Shown here: piece after piece, positions 1 to 14,200 of the stretch
How the letters are laid out: every line of letters begins with the position of its first letter
Numbering within the stretch: the first letter of the stretch is position 1
Assembly (NCBI GenBank): GCA_963971285.1
Contig: OZ020248.1
Span: 3,038,001 to 3,102,000, forward strand
Reading direction: 5' to 3'
Length of the DNA: 64,000 bases
DNA from: Astropecten irregularis
Lineage: Eukaryota > Echinodermata > Asteroidea > Paxillosida > Astropectinidae
Translations under genes and position numbers: made by a program
The notes under the pieces: generated by a model
Seen by the model: the letters and a program-made list of their open reading frames with translations, nothing else
What the model was told of the DNA's origin: nothing
The model's database searches: none

Positions 1-2240
1 TCCTGTCGTTGTTTGTACTCCACGCACAGTCACTGTACGTGTGTGTTAATACAGGATAGAATGTTCATGTTAGTATGTTCATTTAGTACAGAGCTTGTTC
101 CTGTATAACAAGCAGGCCTACATGTTGTACTTGCACTGTACTTGCACCGAGTATGATTCAGACTTCAGATCAGCTCCACGTGGCTGACCTGGTTGTGAAT
201 TAGCTAGCGATGTTTCTTTGTTAGTTCACTCGATCCTCCTCCACATTTTTGGGGGGACAATATTGCCTTTATTGGATGCTATCGCTTGCCGTGTGTGTGT
301 GTGGGTGTGGTAATACCTCCTACATGTATATCAACAAATATTGATCCAAGACTGTAAGTTTACACGCTTCGTATTATGCTTTGTACTCAGGAATCTTGTT
401 CTGTGTTTCTCATATACTGTATGTACACTGTGCACTTTAATGTCTTCATTTTTGCATCTTACGTGATTGTGTGGCTTGTTTTATGTTCAGTGCAATCATA
501 TACATACATGTATATGTACGTCATCCTGAGTCAGCTCAGCTTCGATTAAGGACTTCATGAAATGTTAGATTCCATGCTGGCTCGATTCTTTTAAAGGTTC
601 AGTACAGGATTGGTAACATACCCAAACAGAAATGTTCACAGCACTCAGGATATGAAGATGGTGCTGGTAGAAACGTTGTTAAGATACTGTACATGTACAG
701 TATATCCGCCTGAAATGGTGTATTTATTCAGAAATTAGTAAAACAAAGACCGAAAACATGCAGTTTTGATCTCGGGCTAAGATCAAAACCATTCCTTATG
801 TTTGGTTTATTAGAACAATTTATTTGGGTTTTGTCAATGATATTTTCTTGTGACTAAGATATCCTATTAAGCTCAAATTTCCACAGGTGTGTGTTTTATG
901 TACATGTTGGATTAGACAAAGTGTGAGTGCTGTTCTGTGACCTTTACCAATTGTGTATCTTATTCTGCATTTTCTAATACAGTATGTTAAAAAATGACAC
1001 TGGATTATAGATTAGAATGAAATACCGTTAATGACAAGGATTTCTTAAATTTTTTACATTGCATTGTAAAATCCTACCCTGTATATACTGTACTGAATAA
1101 ATTAGAACTTAGGTTTTAATTTTTTCATTTAACAATGAATGCAAATCAGACAGAAATCTGGCAGAGACCATGATTGTGTCTTGAAATCTTGACTATGAAA
1201 CATTTAATTGACATTGAAAAAAGAATGAAAAAGATCCTGGTAGGAATGAAACATCAAGCTCTCCTAACTCTGGGCATATTTCATATTTCCGGTTGTTATT
1301 TTAATATTTTGGTTGATGAGCAGTTTGCAGCGGTCTATCACTTGTAAAGATTAATATGTTTTTAATTCAGTTTATAAGCTACTTGACCTTAAGCTAAAGT
1401 AATTGAGTCAGGCTGATGAAAATTTCATCCATAATTTATCATTCCTTGCCATGGCTTGGTTCATGTACTGTGTATGTAGATCAGCGAATAAATATGCAGC
1501 AGATATACCAGTATCGTTGATATTAAGTCTACGCAACACTAAGCATTCAGTCATTAGGTTGATCGGTTACTGCACACTGCATGAGTCAGTGCTATGTATT
1601 GCACATGAAAACTGCACATGGTATTACATACATGTATAGGTCATGTAAATGATCAATTTCTTTTTCTCAATGGTGAGTTGTTACTTCTTTTCATAACATT
1701 TCATATTGTGGTATATCATTCAGTATGCATTGCATAGGCATAAAGTATTCCACATGGTACCCTCTCTTACATGTAAATTGTTGGTGATGTCTAAGAGCTA
1801 TGTGCAGATTCTTTGCCTTGAGCACCCTTTTGGATGTAGTTATCGCATCAATACAAGATTTCACAGTATTATTATTATTTTTATAGTCTAACAATCTATC
1901 ATGCGTATTGCTTGATGTACTGCTACTGTCTACAGTACTTAATACACAAGCAGTGAATATTATTCCATGTATTTTAGCAGAAACATCTGACTTTCATTTT
2001 CATATTTTAATTCATTATTTTGTGTTTCTTTATATGATGATCGTAGCATAACATGAAGTAGAGGCTGACTTTCATTTTCGTGTTTTCATTACATGATTGC
2101 TTGCATTTATTATTAGTGTACAGGAGAAATTAATCCAGTGGTGCATCAATTAAATTACATCAGTAAGTCCGGCTTGTAGAGATTAGAAAAATATTCAATT
2201 ATTTGTTTCCTCATGTGCTTCATTTTTTCTTCATTTGCAG
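1..2240. other. Sequence upstream of first recognised SUN exon
   Basis: No coding exon could be supported here. The next exon (2241) begins in mid-codon, so at least one further coding exon must lie in this stretch or before the window; this DNA is therefore probably 5' intron of the SUN gene. It contains one TTAA-type MITE (591-965), a short GT run near 290-308 and many TACATGTA-like palindromes. Confidence 0.5.
591..965 (+). repeat. TTAA-type MITE, subfamily A copy 1
   Basis: Starts with TTAAAGG then a GATTGGTAACATACC-like subterminus, carries the family core (GATATGAAGATGGTGCTGGT then GTTAAGATACTG), and ends near a TGACCTTTACCAATTG motif that is the inverted counterpart of the other end. 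The right terminus is degraded. Confidence 0.7.
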
Positions 2241-5200
2241 GCCAAGGTTGAAATTTGATTCCCCAGAGAAAACAGAAGAGTGGCTGGCAAAAAGGTATGC
2301 ACTTGTACAATATTATGACAATCAGTGTTATAGCTAGCCCATTTTACGTGCCGGCTAAATTTACTTATGATATTGTGAAGCATAGCAAGCAGAGCTTTCG
2401 CCCTCACAGCTGGGGCCCAGGAGATAATACATGTACATGCAAGTCCGTACGTACGTGAGCGTTTCAGCAATATACTGTTTTGTTATTGGGGATTTGTTAA
2501 ATTTATCTTTCCAAATTTGTCTTTAAGTAAAAATCTTACTGTTCTTTCAGTGAAAGAAAACACACAACATTTATGTTGTAACTTGTGCATTTTCTGTGAT
2601 TTTCAAGATTCTTTGTGCCGGTCGGTAACATGATTTTTCATCTCAGTGCCGGTCGGAAAGGCTGAGTGCCACCTGTCTCCGACCGGTGCTGACTGGCGTT
2701 GCTAGAGCACTGATGACAGTCATATTAATATGACGTAATGACAGTGACATGTGGCAGTATAAGTGACAGTAACGTAAGTAATCATTGACAATTTATTTTT
2801 GTTTTGTTTTGACAGGGAGAAAACGGACTACACATACTCCAGGAGGTATGTTCGTAGCTTTTATGATCAATGAATATTCATGAAGGATTCATTTAGGCCT
2901 GTAACATGACAGAATCCATTGAAAAGATCTCAATGCACGTTATGCATTTTATTCCTTTAAAGTTACTTTGATACTTTGGTAGCATACCAAAACAGAAATC
3001 TTCACAGATTTACCTAGAACTTACAGGGTATAAAGATGGTGTTGGTAGAAACGTACCGTTAAAATTGTTCTGCCTCAAATGCTGTACATGTATTTATCCA
3101 GAAAAAGAGAATGACCAAAGACCCAAAACAGTTTTGATCTCGGGGTGTGATCAAATTTCCTGTGAATAGATTTTAAAATGCTTTGAGCGTTTTTCACTGT
3201 TTTCTCCAAATGTGGGCAGTCTGAGCACCGTATGAGACTGGAAATTTTGACTGCATATGACTGTTATTTACTGTATCTTTCTCGATATTTTTGCTCATGA
3301 ATCTGCATTTCTTTGACAAAAAAACAACTTAGTGTGGAGTTATGAGTTACCTTCAATGATCAGTCCATTCATGTGTTCTTGATTGTAACAATCTCATGTA
3401 CAGTATTTTCAATCAAAATTAAACATGTACTTGGGTAAATGATGCACAAATTCTTTGCTGGTACACGTATGTATGTTTGCATTTATAGTGTCTGATTGTA
3501 TGTAAACATGTAATAATTGTACATGGTTCATGTATTATTGATGTGCAATTTCAGTGTTTGCGACTTTGCGGTGACACCATGTAATCTCTTCTGTGTGAGT
3601 GTGTGGTTCTGAGAAGAACTGTTGGTATTATCTATAGTGTGATCTGTTCATCCACAGGAGAGTGACTGGTTGCCTGATTCGGAGGATCGATGCTGGTCGT
3701 TCCACTCCAGTTCCACTCCAGTGCATCCTTGGTACTTATAACCAGCATCCTCTAAGTCAGGCAACAAGTCACTCTCCTGAAGACGAACAGAGCACACTGT
3801 TCAGAACATCGAGATAATACCATCGGTTCTTCTCAGAACCACACACTCTCACAGAAGAGATTAAATGGTGGCACCGCAAACCAACCTCATTTTACCACTT
3901 CAACCATGCATATCTTCAAGTCTTATTTATTTCAGTGTTAGTTATAGCAGTAGCGGCGCGGCCAGTGGGTACGACATTCCCATCATGTCCAGGGTATCTC
4001 AGGGTGCCTTCTTACGAGACACCAGTTCTCCATTGAGACACAGCAGCCATCTGCAGCAGCAGGATGTAGCAGCGAGTCCAAACAGACGCAGCAGCAGATT
4101 AGCTAAGAAGACCAACCTCGGGGATTCGTCTTTAGTCTCCAGGTAAAAAAGCACACACATGAATGATGCACTCGCCACACCATTATGTTTAGCACGAATA
4201 CTGAATGATTGAAGCAGAAAAATCTATAAACCCGCATTGGTATCAAACCTATCATGTAGTTTTGGGGTCTGTTTGTTTCAGGCACGCAATCAGTGATCTT
4301 GCAGATCCACATCTCATGCAGGATACGCTAAAATGGGATCCGGATCAGCAGGATCACTGATCATGTACCTGAAACAAACAGGTCCTTGGTGCACATATAT
4401 TTCACATTTTTCTGTGGAGAATCAGGTCATACTTTTTTAATTGTTTTAATTAGCATTTTCAATTTAGCATTCAGTTTCTTCTGAACAACACGGCTCATAC
4501 AAAATCATAAGGTCAATGTCTACACTGAATGCGGTTGATTTAACCTTGAGATTTAATTATGATGCAATCCGGTGACCTTGAAATAGATAGTTGTTTCTGT
4601 GTCTTCAGGTTGATATCCACCTGTTAATAAAGATTATATGCAGTTCATATAGAGTGTACATCACAATGAATTTTTACGTTTTTTTGTGCTTTACTATTAT
4701 CCCTGGTCATTGGGCTCCATTTCACTCTCCTGAAACCATCTCAACTCCTTTGGAACTATACAGTCCCGGCTGCTGTAAGCACACAAAGGCTAATCAAGCA
4801 CAAAGCCATCTCTATATACCCTCACAGGTACCCATTTACCGGTACTCTTGGGTGAAGAGGAACATTATGTCACAAAGTGTCTTGCCCAAGGATGCAAGCA
4901 CCACTAGCCCATGGCTGGACTCGAACCCATAATTTGTAGATTGGCCACAAGATCTTGAGTACGACACACCAGACCACTAGGCCACTGAACCCCACATGTT
5001 GCCTCATACGAGCCTTATATCTTGTCAATTCTGTGAACTGTTGAAGCCTGGGCTTATCAGATGTCTTGAGTCGTAATCATTCATTTGTTTTCCAGACATA
5101 ACCAGTCACAGACACGCTCTGTCCAAGTGACTCGCAACACGAGTCACGTCAACACGAGTCTAGTGACAGCATCATCACATGGGCACTATGACAACGAAGC

Positions 5201-8200
5201 TGCTTCCGAGGAGGAGACCGTCTGGCCGTCGTCGTCCTCGACGATGGCATCCTCCGCATCCCACATGGCAAGAATCTCAGGAGAAGCAAGGAGGAGCGGG
5301 ATGTATCATCAGGTGTCTCATACCAGTAACAGACAACATTCTATCAATCATATGTTTGGTGAGAACTTGTATTCATTCATTATTCAATTACACTGTCTAG
5401 GCCTTCTGGCTTGCGGAATTGTCTTCGATCTGTGGCTTGATCTTATTAAACCTGACAACCTAATAATCCCAAGGATCTCATGGGACACTGCCAACATAGG
5501 GTTGGGTAGCTCCCAATGTCGAGCGCCGATACAGTATTCTGGGGGTCACTGGTTCAAATGCCACTACAGTCAATTTTTCTTTGTTCGCTTTTCAATGACT
5601 TAAAATTAATCCAGTCAGTTTCCCTTGTGGATGTTTGATGATTTTATTTCTTTTAGTGAGTGATACCTCTTGTAATTGATTGATTGCTGAATATTGTCAA
5701 TAATTCTTTGATAATTTTTTTTTTTGGTCTGTACTAGGTTTGGATGCAAATGAAGAGAGTGAATTATCAGGTAAGAATTGATGATGAGATATTCATTAAT
5801 ATTAGTGCATTTGAACTTAAGCGTCTAACATATTGCAGTACTTAGCATTTTATTCTTAATTACAATCATTCAAAGTGAAAGAATTGTGAAAGTTGATGGA
5901 AAATGCCTAGTCTCTGTGGTAGACGCACTCGCCGTACAGCGAGCGAGCGAGCGTCTATCACAATACATGCGTGCAGATTTCATGATTAATTATGCAAGCC
6001 AACCCAGCACTGACCTCTAGGTTTTGACCAATCAATTTCAACATCCTCTGCAATGATACAGATGGAAATGTTCTCAAGACAGATCTGATTGGCTGTTGTG
6101 CCGCGTTGCATAAAATTTGCTTGCGCGCATGTATCAGACGTTCGTACGTAGTGTGTTGCATGGAGTAGAATGGGTGATACTCAGACTAGTACATTTAAAT
6201 GCCCTGCACAGGATAAGAATGGTCCATATATCTATGTATTTGTTAAATAACATTTTTCAGATACCGAGTCGAGTTCTGCCGTGACGTCAGGTGGAAGCAG
6301 TCGGACGTCGGATAAATGGAGCAGCATCGGCCGTACCGACCACGCCCACCACACCCACCACACCCAATCGTCTTCCTTCCTACACCTTCCAGTAGTCTTC
6401 TTCACCACCGTCGTGACCTCCATAGTTTCTGTGATCACCACCGTGACCTATGCATTCTATTCCTCTGTCACTAGGCTAGTGCACGGTTCGTCTGTGGACT
6501 CAGTCAGTATTGCCTCTACAGATTCATTGTCATCTAGAATAGGTATGTAATATCCCATTTCTATTCATGAGTTTTTTAATTGTTGAGGGTTTTGAAATGA
6601 ATTTCTCCAAGCTGTATTAATGGATCGTTCCGGCTTTGCTCTTAAACCCCGCCCACGCGTGTGTTTAACATACGGCGTGTGATCGAGTTTTACAGAGACT
6701 TTTGTGGTCACCCGATTAAAAGGCGTCCTCCAATTGGTCAATGTATGCAGTTTGATTGACAGGCCAGAAGTGTCCATTTGATGGAGCACTCTTGTATTAT
6801 TCCTGGCAACCCTTGCTGCTTACCAACTTGAAACGGTGAAACTTTTGAATAACCGTAACCCACTTCCTTACCACAGTTTACCACACATGGTTTTTCCTGT
6901 GGTTATAATTGTTTTTGTCAATTTGTTTTACTTGATGTTCTGTAGTTAGCGCGGGTTCAAGAATCGTGCAGCTCATAAGCCTTGCTGTGTATCGTTGTGT
7001 GACGTATCTCATGTGTATGGATGTCTGGTGGCTCATCTTCACCAAGTAAGAAACTTCATTGGATTTCACACGATCTGTGTCCTAATAAATCACTGGCTGT
7101 GGCTATGCATGGAATCGGCTGCAGTCAGTGGCTACGGCTTTCATTGGTCTGTGTGTTTTTTAGAGCCACAGCCACAGCCACATATTTGGAACATCTTTTA
7201 CGAAATTTACCTGAACCTGTACCAGCCTTCACCACAATTGTTTTCTCATTTATAATGCCTACTTTATTGACCGGCTGATGTATAATCAGTTATAATGAAC
7301 AGTTGTAAGATTCATTTGGGTCAGGGGTCATCATTTAAGTACATAAGCAATGCACAGAGCCTCTTTCTATGTTTTCAGTCAGCCATAATGGCATTTAAGA
7401 GGTTGTACAATAGAATGCCCATGTGAGTAAAAGAGACATGACTGTAAGCCTGAATAGTAACAGAATGCTTATTATTAGTTTTATTTTGCCCATATTATTT
7501 TGGTAACCTGATCAGTTTTCTTAATCGGGCTACCGTTTGTTTTTAACCCAATCTCATGTTTTTTTTAATGTTACAGGAGAACAACGTTAGGCATTTTAGG
7601 TTTTCTAGGGTCATTAGTTGGCCTAGGCTCAGCTGGTCAAGCTGACCGGTCAGCAGCAGCAATGACCTCAGCAATGTTACAAGAGAGACAGCGGAAAAGA
7701 CGATCTTGCTGTCTTTGTTTGTTACTGTTGTTGGGCGCCATAGCATGTGAGTACAATCCCTAAGTCGTGTACTGTACTTGACAAGTTGACAGTTCTCCCT
7801 CAACCTAATTAATCACCCATTCAATATATCAAGAATGCTTGGAGTTAAGAGAGGCCAACGTTTTGATCCTAGCAGGATCTTTTTCAAGGCAAGTTATTTT
7901 GGTTGATGAGCAGTTTGTAGCAGCTTATCATTTATATTCAGTATTTCAAGAAATTAAACAAAATCTCAATGATGATTAAAAAAGGATAAACTACAAAAAA
8001 AACTACCAAAAGGAAAATAATTATCACATCTCAAACTTTAATGACAGAATTTTTTAGTGTGAAAATGATAAGATTTAATAGAAATAATGGAAGGTAGGTG
8101 GATAAAATTAACAGATTGGGACATTGATATAGCCTCATAGGAGATAGCCTCAGTCATTAGCACGAATCATCCGACTTTGTTTCTATAGAGATTGGCTTAA

Positions 8201-11200
8201 TGAGTCACTGTGAGTGTCAGTCTATTTGTATAACATGAATTAGAGTAATCAGTGCATGCAGTGTTATCTGGGAAAAGTCAATATTGGTTTGTCTTTGCGT
8301 TAAGATTACACTTGGTGACAGGGGATGTATGTATGCTGCTACAGGTTAAAGATCCATTTATGCAATGCTCCATTAGTTTGTTTGTAATGTCCAGTAAAGT
8401 ATATTGCTATAGTAGCTGTGCATTATTAATGTCCTGTATTATTATGTTTTAGCTTCCTATCTACTGATGGCTGCTGCACCGTTGTTACTGGCTGCTGTAT
8501 CTAAGAATGAAACTAAGGTTAGTGGACTCTTACATTTACTAAATCGAAAATACACAACACATTCCAATGGACCTTTCTCATGAAATATGCTAATTAAATA
8601 CGCGCACGCTACATGCCCTCTGCGTTGTATTTGGTACGTACATGCCTAATGGAGCTGCAACTTTCTTGCCAACCAGTAGTGCATTTGCGCATGCGCGTAT
8701 CTAATTAGCATATTTCCTGGGAAAGGTCCATTTACTATTGGTATTGGTTTTGTCAGTGATGAGGTAGAGAGATTAGATTCAATGTGGCCCCTGGATCAGC
8801 ATAAAGATTGGTCTAATCAGGCACTGAGTTTGGGTCAGAATGTGGCCCCCCAAATCAGCATAAGTATTAGTCTAATCAGGCGCAGAGTTTGGATCAGAGT
8901 GTGGCCCCTGAATCTGCATAAAGATTGGTCTAATCAGGCACAGAGTTTGGATCAGAGTGTGGCCCCTGAATCTGCATAAAGATTGGTCTAATCAGGCACA
9001 GAGTTTTAGTCAGAATATGGCCCCTGAATCTGCATAAAGATTGGTCTAATCAGGCACAGAGTTTTGGTCAGAATATGGCCCCTGAATCAGCATAAAGATT
9101 GGTCTAATCAGGTGTAGTGTTTGGATCAGAATGTGGCCCCTGAATCTGCATAAAGATTGGTCTAATCAGGTGTAGTGTTTGGATCAGAATGTGGCCCCTG
9201 AATCTGCATAAAGATTGGTCTAGGCAGGCACAGAGTTTGGATCAGAATGTGGCCCCTGAATCAGCATACTAACACTGACATATACAATCTGATTGTATTT
9301 GATATCTCATTCTTCACTGGATCAGCCCATTATCAACAACTGTTCTCAATTTGTTAAGGGTGCAGCACGGGATTGGTAGCATACCCAAACAGTAATGTTC
9401 TGAGAATTTCATATAACTTTCAGGATATGAAGATGGTGCTGGTAGAAACATACCATTATTCTGCCTGAAATGCTGTATTTATCCAAAAATTAGTAAAAAA
9501 ACAAACCAAAAACAGTTTTAATCTCAGGGTAAGATCAAAACCATTCTTTATGTTTTATGAGAAAAACTGAGTTGGTTTTTCGCTGAATCTCGTGACTCAG
9601 ATGTCCAATTGAGCTCAAATCTTCACAGGTGTGTTATTTTATGTACAAGTTGGATCAGACAAAGTGTCAGTGCTGTTCTGTCACCTTAACCTGTCATGTA
9701 TTATTATATGATACCTTTCAATGATGTTTATTTCAGGTGGATTCCCCTCTACATGTCGTCAACAAGCAGCTGGGCATACTCCTAGGAAGGTTAGGATCCA
9801 CGTCAGATGATGATGAAGGTGCCTCGGCCTTCATTGCAGGAAGTGGATGCTTAAATTGCCTAAAGCAAGACGACCTTACGGCCTTGATCGGGATCCTGGT
9901 GAAAGGTCAACTGGGTGACCTCCAGTCTGAGATTGCGTCGCAGAAACAGCTCATACTTGCTGTGAGTAGAAAGTGTTTTTACTTGAGATTTCTTGTACCT
10001 CAAAATGTAGCAGAAGCTTTTTTAAACTGTTCTCATTTTTATGCTGCAAACTGCTCATTAGCCAAAATGACCTGAAATATATTAAATGCTTGCAGTTAGG
10101 AGGGCTTGACACGTTTCGATCCTAGCAGGATCTTTCTCAAAGGCTAAATGACAAGGCAACAAGAACATGCAAGTAAAAGATGCCCATGAATGGATGAGAG
10201 CATCGAGGGTGGTGTAGGCAAAAGTGGTCAGACAAAGAGGAGTCAGATAGGCAAGGTCAAAGGTACGAGACTACAAAAGGATGGGTTCTAATTTTTGTCA
10301 AAAAATTAGCTTTTTGTTCAAAATCTCATTAGCCTTATTGAGACATAGAATTGTTGACAAATGTTTGTCTCGTATTTTGTCAACAGATGCAACAGTCGCA
10401 AACTGAAAAAGAAACAAAAATCCACAATCTGCAAGAACAGATGGGCTTCCTTATTGCGCAACAGGGTCAACCGAATGACCATACTCTCCTTTACATCAAC
10501 ACCATGGAGGGTCAACTGTCCAGGGTCAGAGGTCAGCTACGGAGTCTACAACTGAGTCGGTTACGAGGGTACCAGGAGAGCGACTCTGAGAGTGACAGGG
10601 TAGAGGGCTCGACAATTGTCATCGGACTCAGCGATGACTTGAAGACTCTTTCCAAGGAGGTGGCTACTTTGCAGACGGATCTAGAGAGCTTCCACAGCCA
10701 GCAGCTTGAAGAGGTGGACAGGGCATTGAAGGACAGCAAGAGTATACATGGTGACCTGCGCACACTTCATGCCAGTATGCTTACACGGGAAGAGAACTTA
10801 GCAATCAACGTCACCTTCATGGAAGCCAAACTGAAAGGATTAGTGAATGACGTTGACACACTGAAATCAGATGACAAGCAGAGCAGTGGCATACTGGCTG
10901 GACTTGTTGAGAGAATCAATGCCTTCGAGGAGGGATTTGTAGATGTTAAGACAGAGGTACGCAATTTGAAGTCTGAATTTGGAGAGTTGCTTGTCGTACG
11001 TGACACACGAGAGAAAGAAACGGCGGAGGCTGTGGAATTATCCTTTGAACATCTCAGGAATGATTTTGCATCTTTAAGAGTTTCTAACAGTGATACCGTG
11101 AAATCGTTGAACGAGTTACAAAACAAGTATCAGACGCTTGTGGTGTCCCTCAATGGAGTGCAGACTGATGTGAATAACTTACAAGCTTCTTTACAGGACC

Positions 11201-14200
11201 TCAGTTCTAAGCAGGTTGGGGTCATGGTGAACAACATGCAGCAGCTGAATAACAAACTTGCCAAATTAGATGCCGACGTCAGCTCCTTGCAAGCCAACTT
11301 CCTTACACTGCAGGACACTTCATCAGGAATGGTAGACAAGAGTGGATTTGAAAGTCTTCATTTGAGTGTCACGCAAACTGAGGAACAGTTGAACGTCTTC
11401 ACAACCGACATTGATTCCCTGAAAATACAGATGTCACAGCTGAGAAGCCATCTGGATGACGTCCGGACAAGCCACGAAGAGCATAGATCCCAGGCTGGGG
11501 CTGCTCTGCGAGAATTGAAGACCGATATCGGAGAACTGAACATTAAATCTGATAGAATGGTGGTACTGGAGAACACTCAAGGCACCGCTGACAGCGAATC
11601 ACTTGTGAAGCAACTCTCGGAGGAACTTGGAGCCGTACGACAAGACCTGAGGAGGGTGTCTTCCCTAGAAGGCAATAGTGATCTTGTGTCTGAGGTGAAC
11701 AACTTGCGGTCATCACTGACGTCGGCTAAATCACAGATCAACTATTTTGATACGACACAAATGCAGATGACAAGGACATTCAGCAGCAGCATATCGGACC
11801 TCCGAGACGATGTTGCTCAGGTGAATCGGGCAGCTAGGGAACAAAGCTCAGCAATAACTTCCCTGAACGCCACAGTTGTTATACTCCAACAGGGACAGGA
11901 CAAACTCAAGTCATATGTGACACAGCAAGAACTGGAAGACTTGAAGGTGGAGATGGTGAGCATCCGGGATCTTATAGACAAGCTGTCTTCCGCTCAGAGT
12001 GTCTATGCATCAACCGGAGACGTCAATGATCTCAAGTTGCAGCTTACAAATATCAAATCGCATGTGGATGCCACGCAAGTTCATCTGAGCGAGATGAGTG
12101 GTTCCCACGTGAGCGACTCTGCATCTTATAGCGGCCTTGCTGCTGATCTAGCCAAGATGCAGGGAACCGTCACTCAACTTGAGGCAATGCTCTACAATAC
12201 CGATCACCAGCCAATCAATCTTAACCTCCTTGATTCGAGGATTAGCTCTCTCACATCAGTCGTCGAGGATAATGACGAAAACCTAGCTGCGTTACTTGCG
12301 ATGGGAGACGCAAAAACAAGTGGCTCAACCGAAGCCGTCATCGTCCTACAGCAGGAACTGGCAACCGTCAAATCAGACATGGATCATCTGAGAGGGCTCT
12401 TCTATCCCCAGGGGGTAGATAGTGGCGAGTCTACCAATACAATGGCAGCATTGTTCGATCGGACGGCCGCAGTTGAGGCTAGCATCCTCCAGATGACGGC
12501 TTCTGGTTTAGGGTCTGGCGAGAGTAACAATGTCAGGTTTCAGAAGCTTCAAGGAGAGATCCACAATCTTAGAGAAGATATGATGCGACAGAATGCACAG
12601 TACAATACGGGGTAAGTTGGATTGATATCATTTTTGAAAGTCTGAAGACTTCTCCATTATCAAGGCCCAATTTCATGGAATCCGTTACCGTTAACGATAG
12701 CAGACTTTTTTTGCTTACGATTAGCGTATTTCACGGGAGACTTTTTGTTTGGTAACGGTAAGCAAGAACTTTCTGCAGAACGCATATGACAGCGTGTTAG
12801 CAGAAAATAGTCACGGTCAGCCAAGAAATTCTTTGCTAACCAAAACTCTTGCTTACGGATTCCATAAAATAGATTTCACGAGTAGCAGTGCCCGTAATCA
12901 CAAAAATAGACCGTAACAGATTCCATGAAATTGGGCCCTTAGCTAACAGCTGTGTGTTTGCTGTGTGGATTCCTTATTAATTCCAATTGACAGTTACTTG
13001 ATAGTATTAACTCTCTTTCATGTTTGTGGTTTCAGTGATAATCTGGGAGTGTTGGGAGCCGCCTATTTAGATGACATGAAGGAAGTTAAAGCTAACATCA
13101 GTAATCTACAAGTTGATGTCTACAAATGCTGCAAGAACAAAACAGGCCTCTTGGTAAGAAGTTTGTCCAGTGTTTAGGCAGTCACTGGCCTCATAATCTT
13201 GTCAAGTTTCATTCAAGTAATCACACAATGTTTGATTGTTTAAAGGTATAATACATGATTGGTAAAGGTCAATCATGCACTCACAGCACTCACACCTTTT
13301 TTTTTTCTCACGAGAGAATAGTAAAACCCAACTCAATTTTTCTTATAAAACGTAAAGATTTGTTTTGATCTTACCCCGAGGTCAAAACTGTTTTCGGTCT
13401 TTGTTTTACTAATTTCTAGATAAATACACCATTTCAGGAAGAAATATTTTAACGGTATGTTTCTACCAGCACCATCTTCATACCCTGAAAGTTATACGTA
13501 AATCTGTGAACATTTCTGTTTGGGTATGTTACCAATCCTGTTCTGTACATTTGAATATTAAGAATGCACTGTTTAGGACTGGATTATAGAGCCTTGTATG
13601 AATTTATGGTCTGTTGTGATTATATTTCAGGGCTGGTGGAATTCACCTTGGTTCACCAAGGGTCAAGGGTCATCGGGTAGTAATGTCAATCTCAGCGTTA
13701 ATGGTAACATGGACGAAGAGGTAAGATAATTGTCATTGATTTTTGTTTGTGGTTTGCCTTTGTGCTCCTGGCCATTGCCTCAGTGCCCCTGATCACCGCC
13801 TTTGATTTGTCAAATATAAATTCCAAGTTCTCCTTTCAAAATGCTTGATGAAATAGCCGTCCTTGACATTGAACAAGAAGATCAAGCTGCCCTACCTGGT
13901 AGCATGGGCTCACAGGTGTCTTTTGGGAGGGATTCTAACCCCTGACCACCCACATGAAAGTACAGACATCCTCCTATTAAGACCAAGTAGAGCAGGGCAT
14001 GCCTTGCAGTAAATTCTAATGTCACCAATGTATATTACATCTGTATCCGCCGTGATATTCACGGGTTTCGATTCACCCCTCTGACCCCAGCGAGCTCTGT
14101 GGCCTAGTGGTATGGCATCTGCACTAGTAAGCAGGAGGAAGTGGATTCGAATCCCACCTGAGCCAGCACGTGATTTTTTTTCACGTGCACTCAAAACAAT

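Noticed and set aside
2613..2692. AGTGCCGGTCGG / CCGACCGGTGCT inverted pair
   Set aside because: The stem is short and no second copy was noticed, so a mobile element could not be supported.
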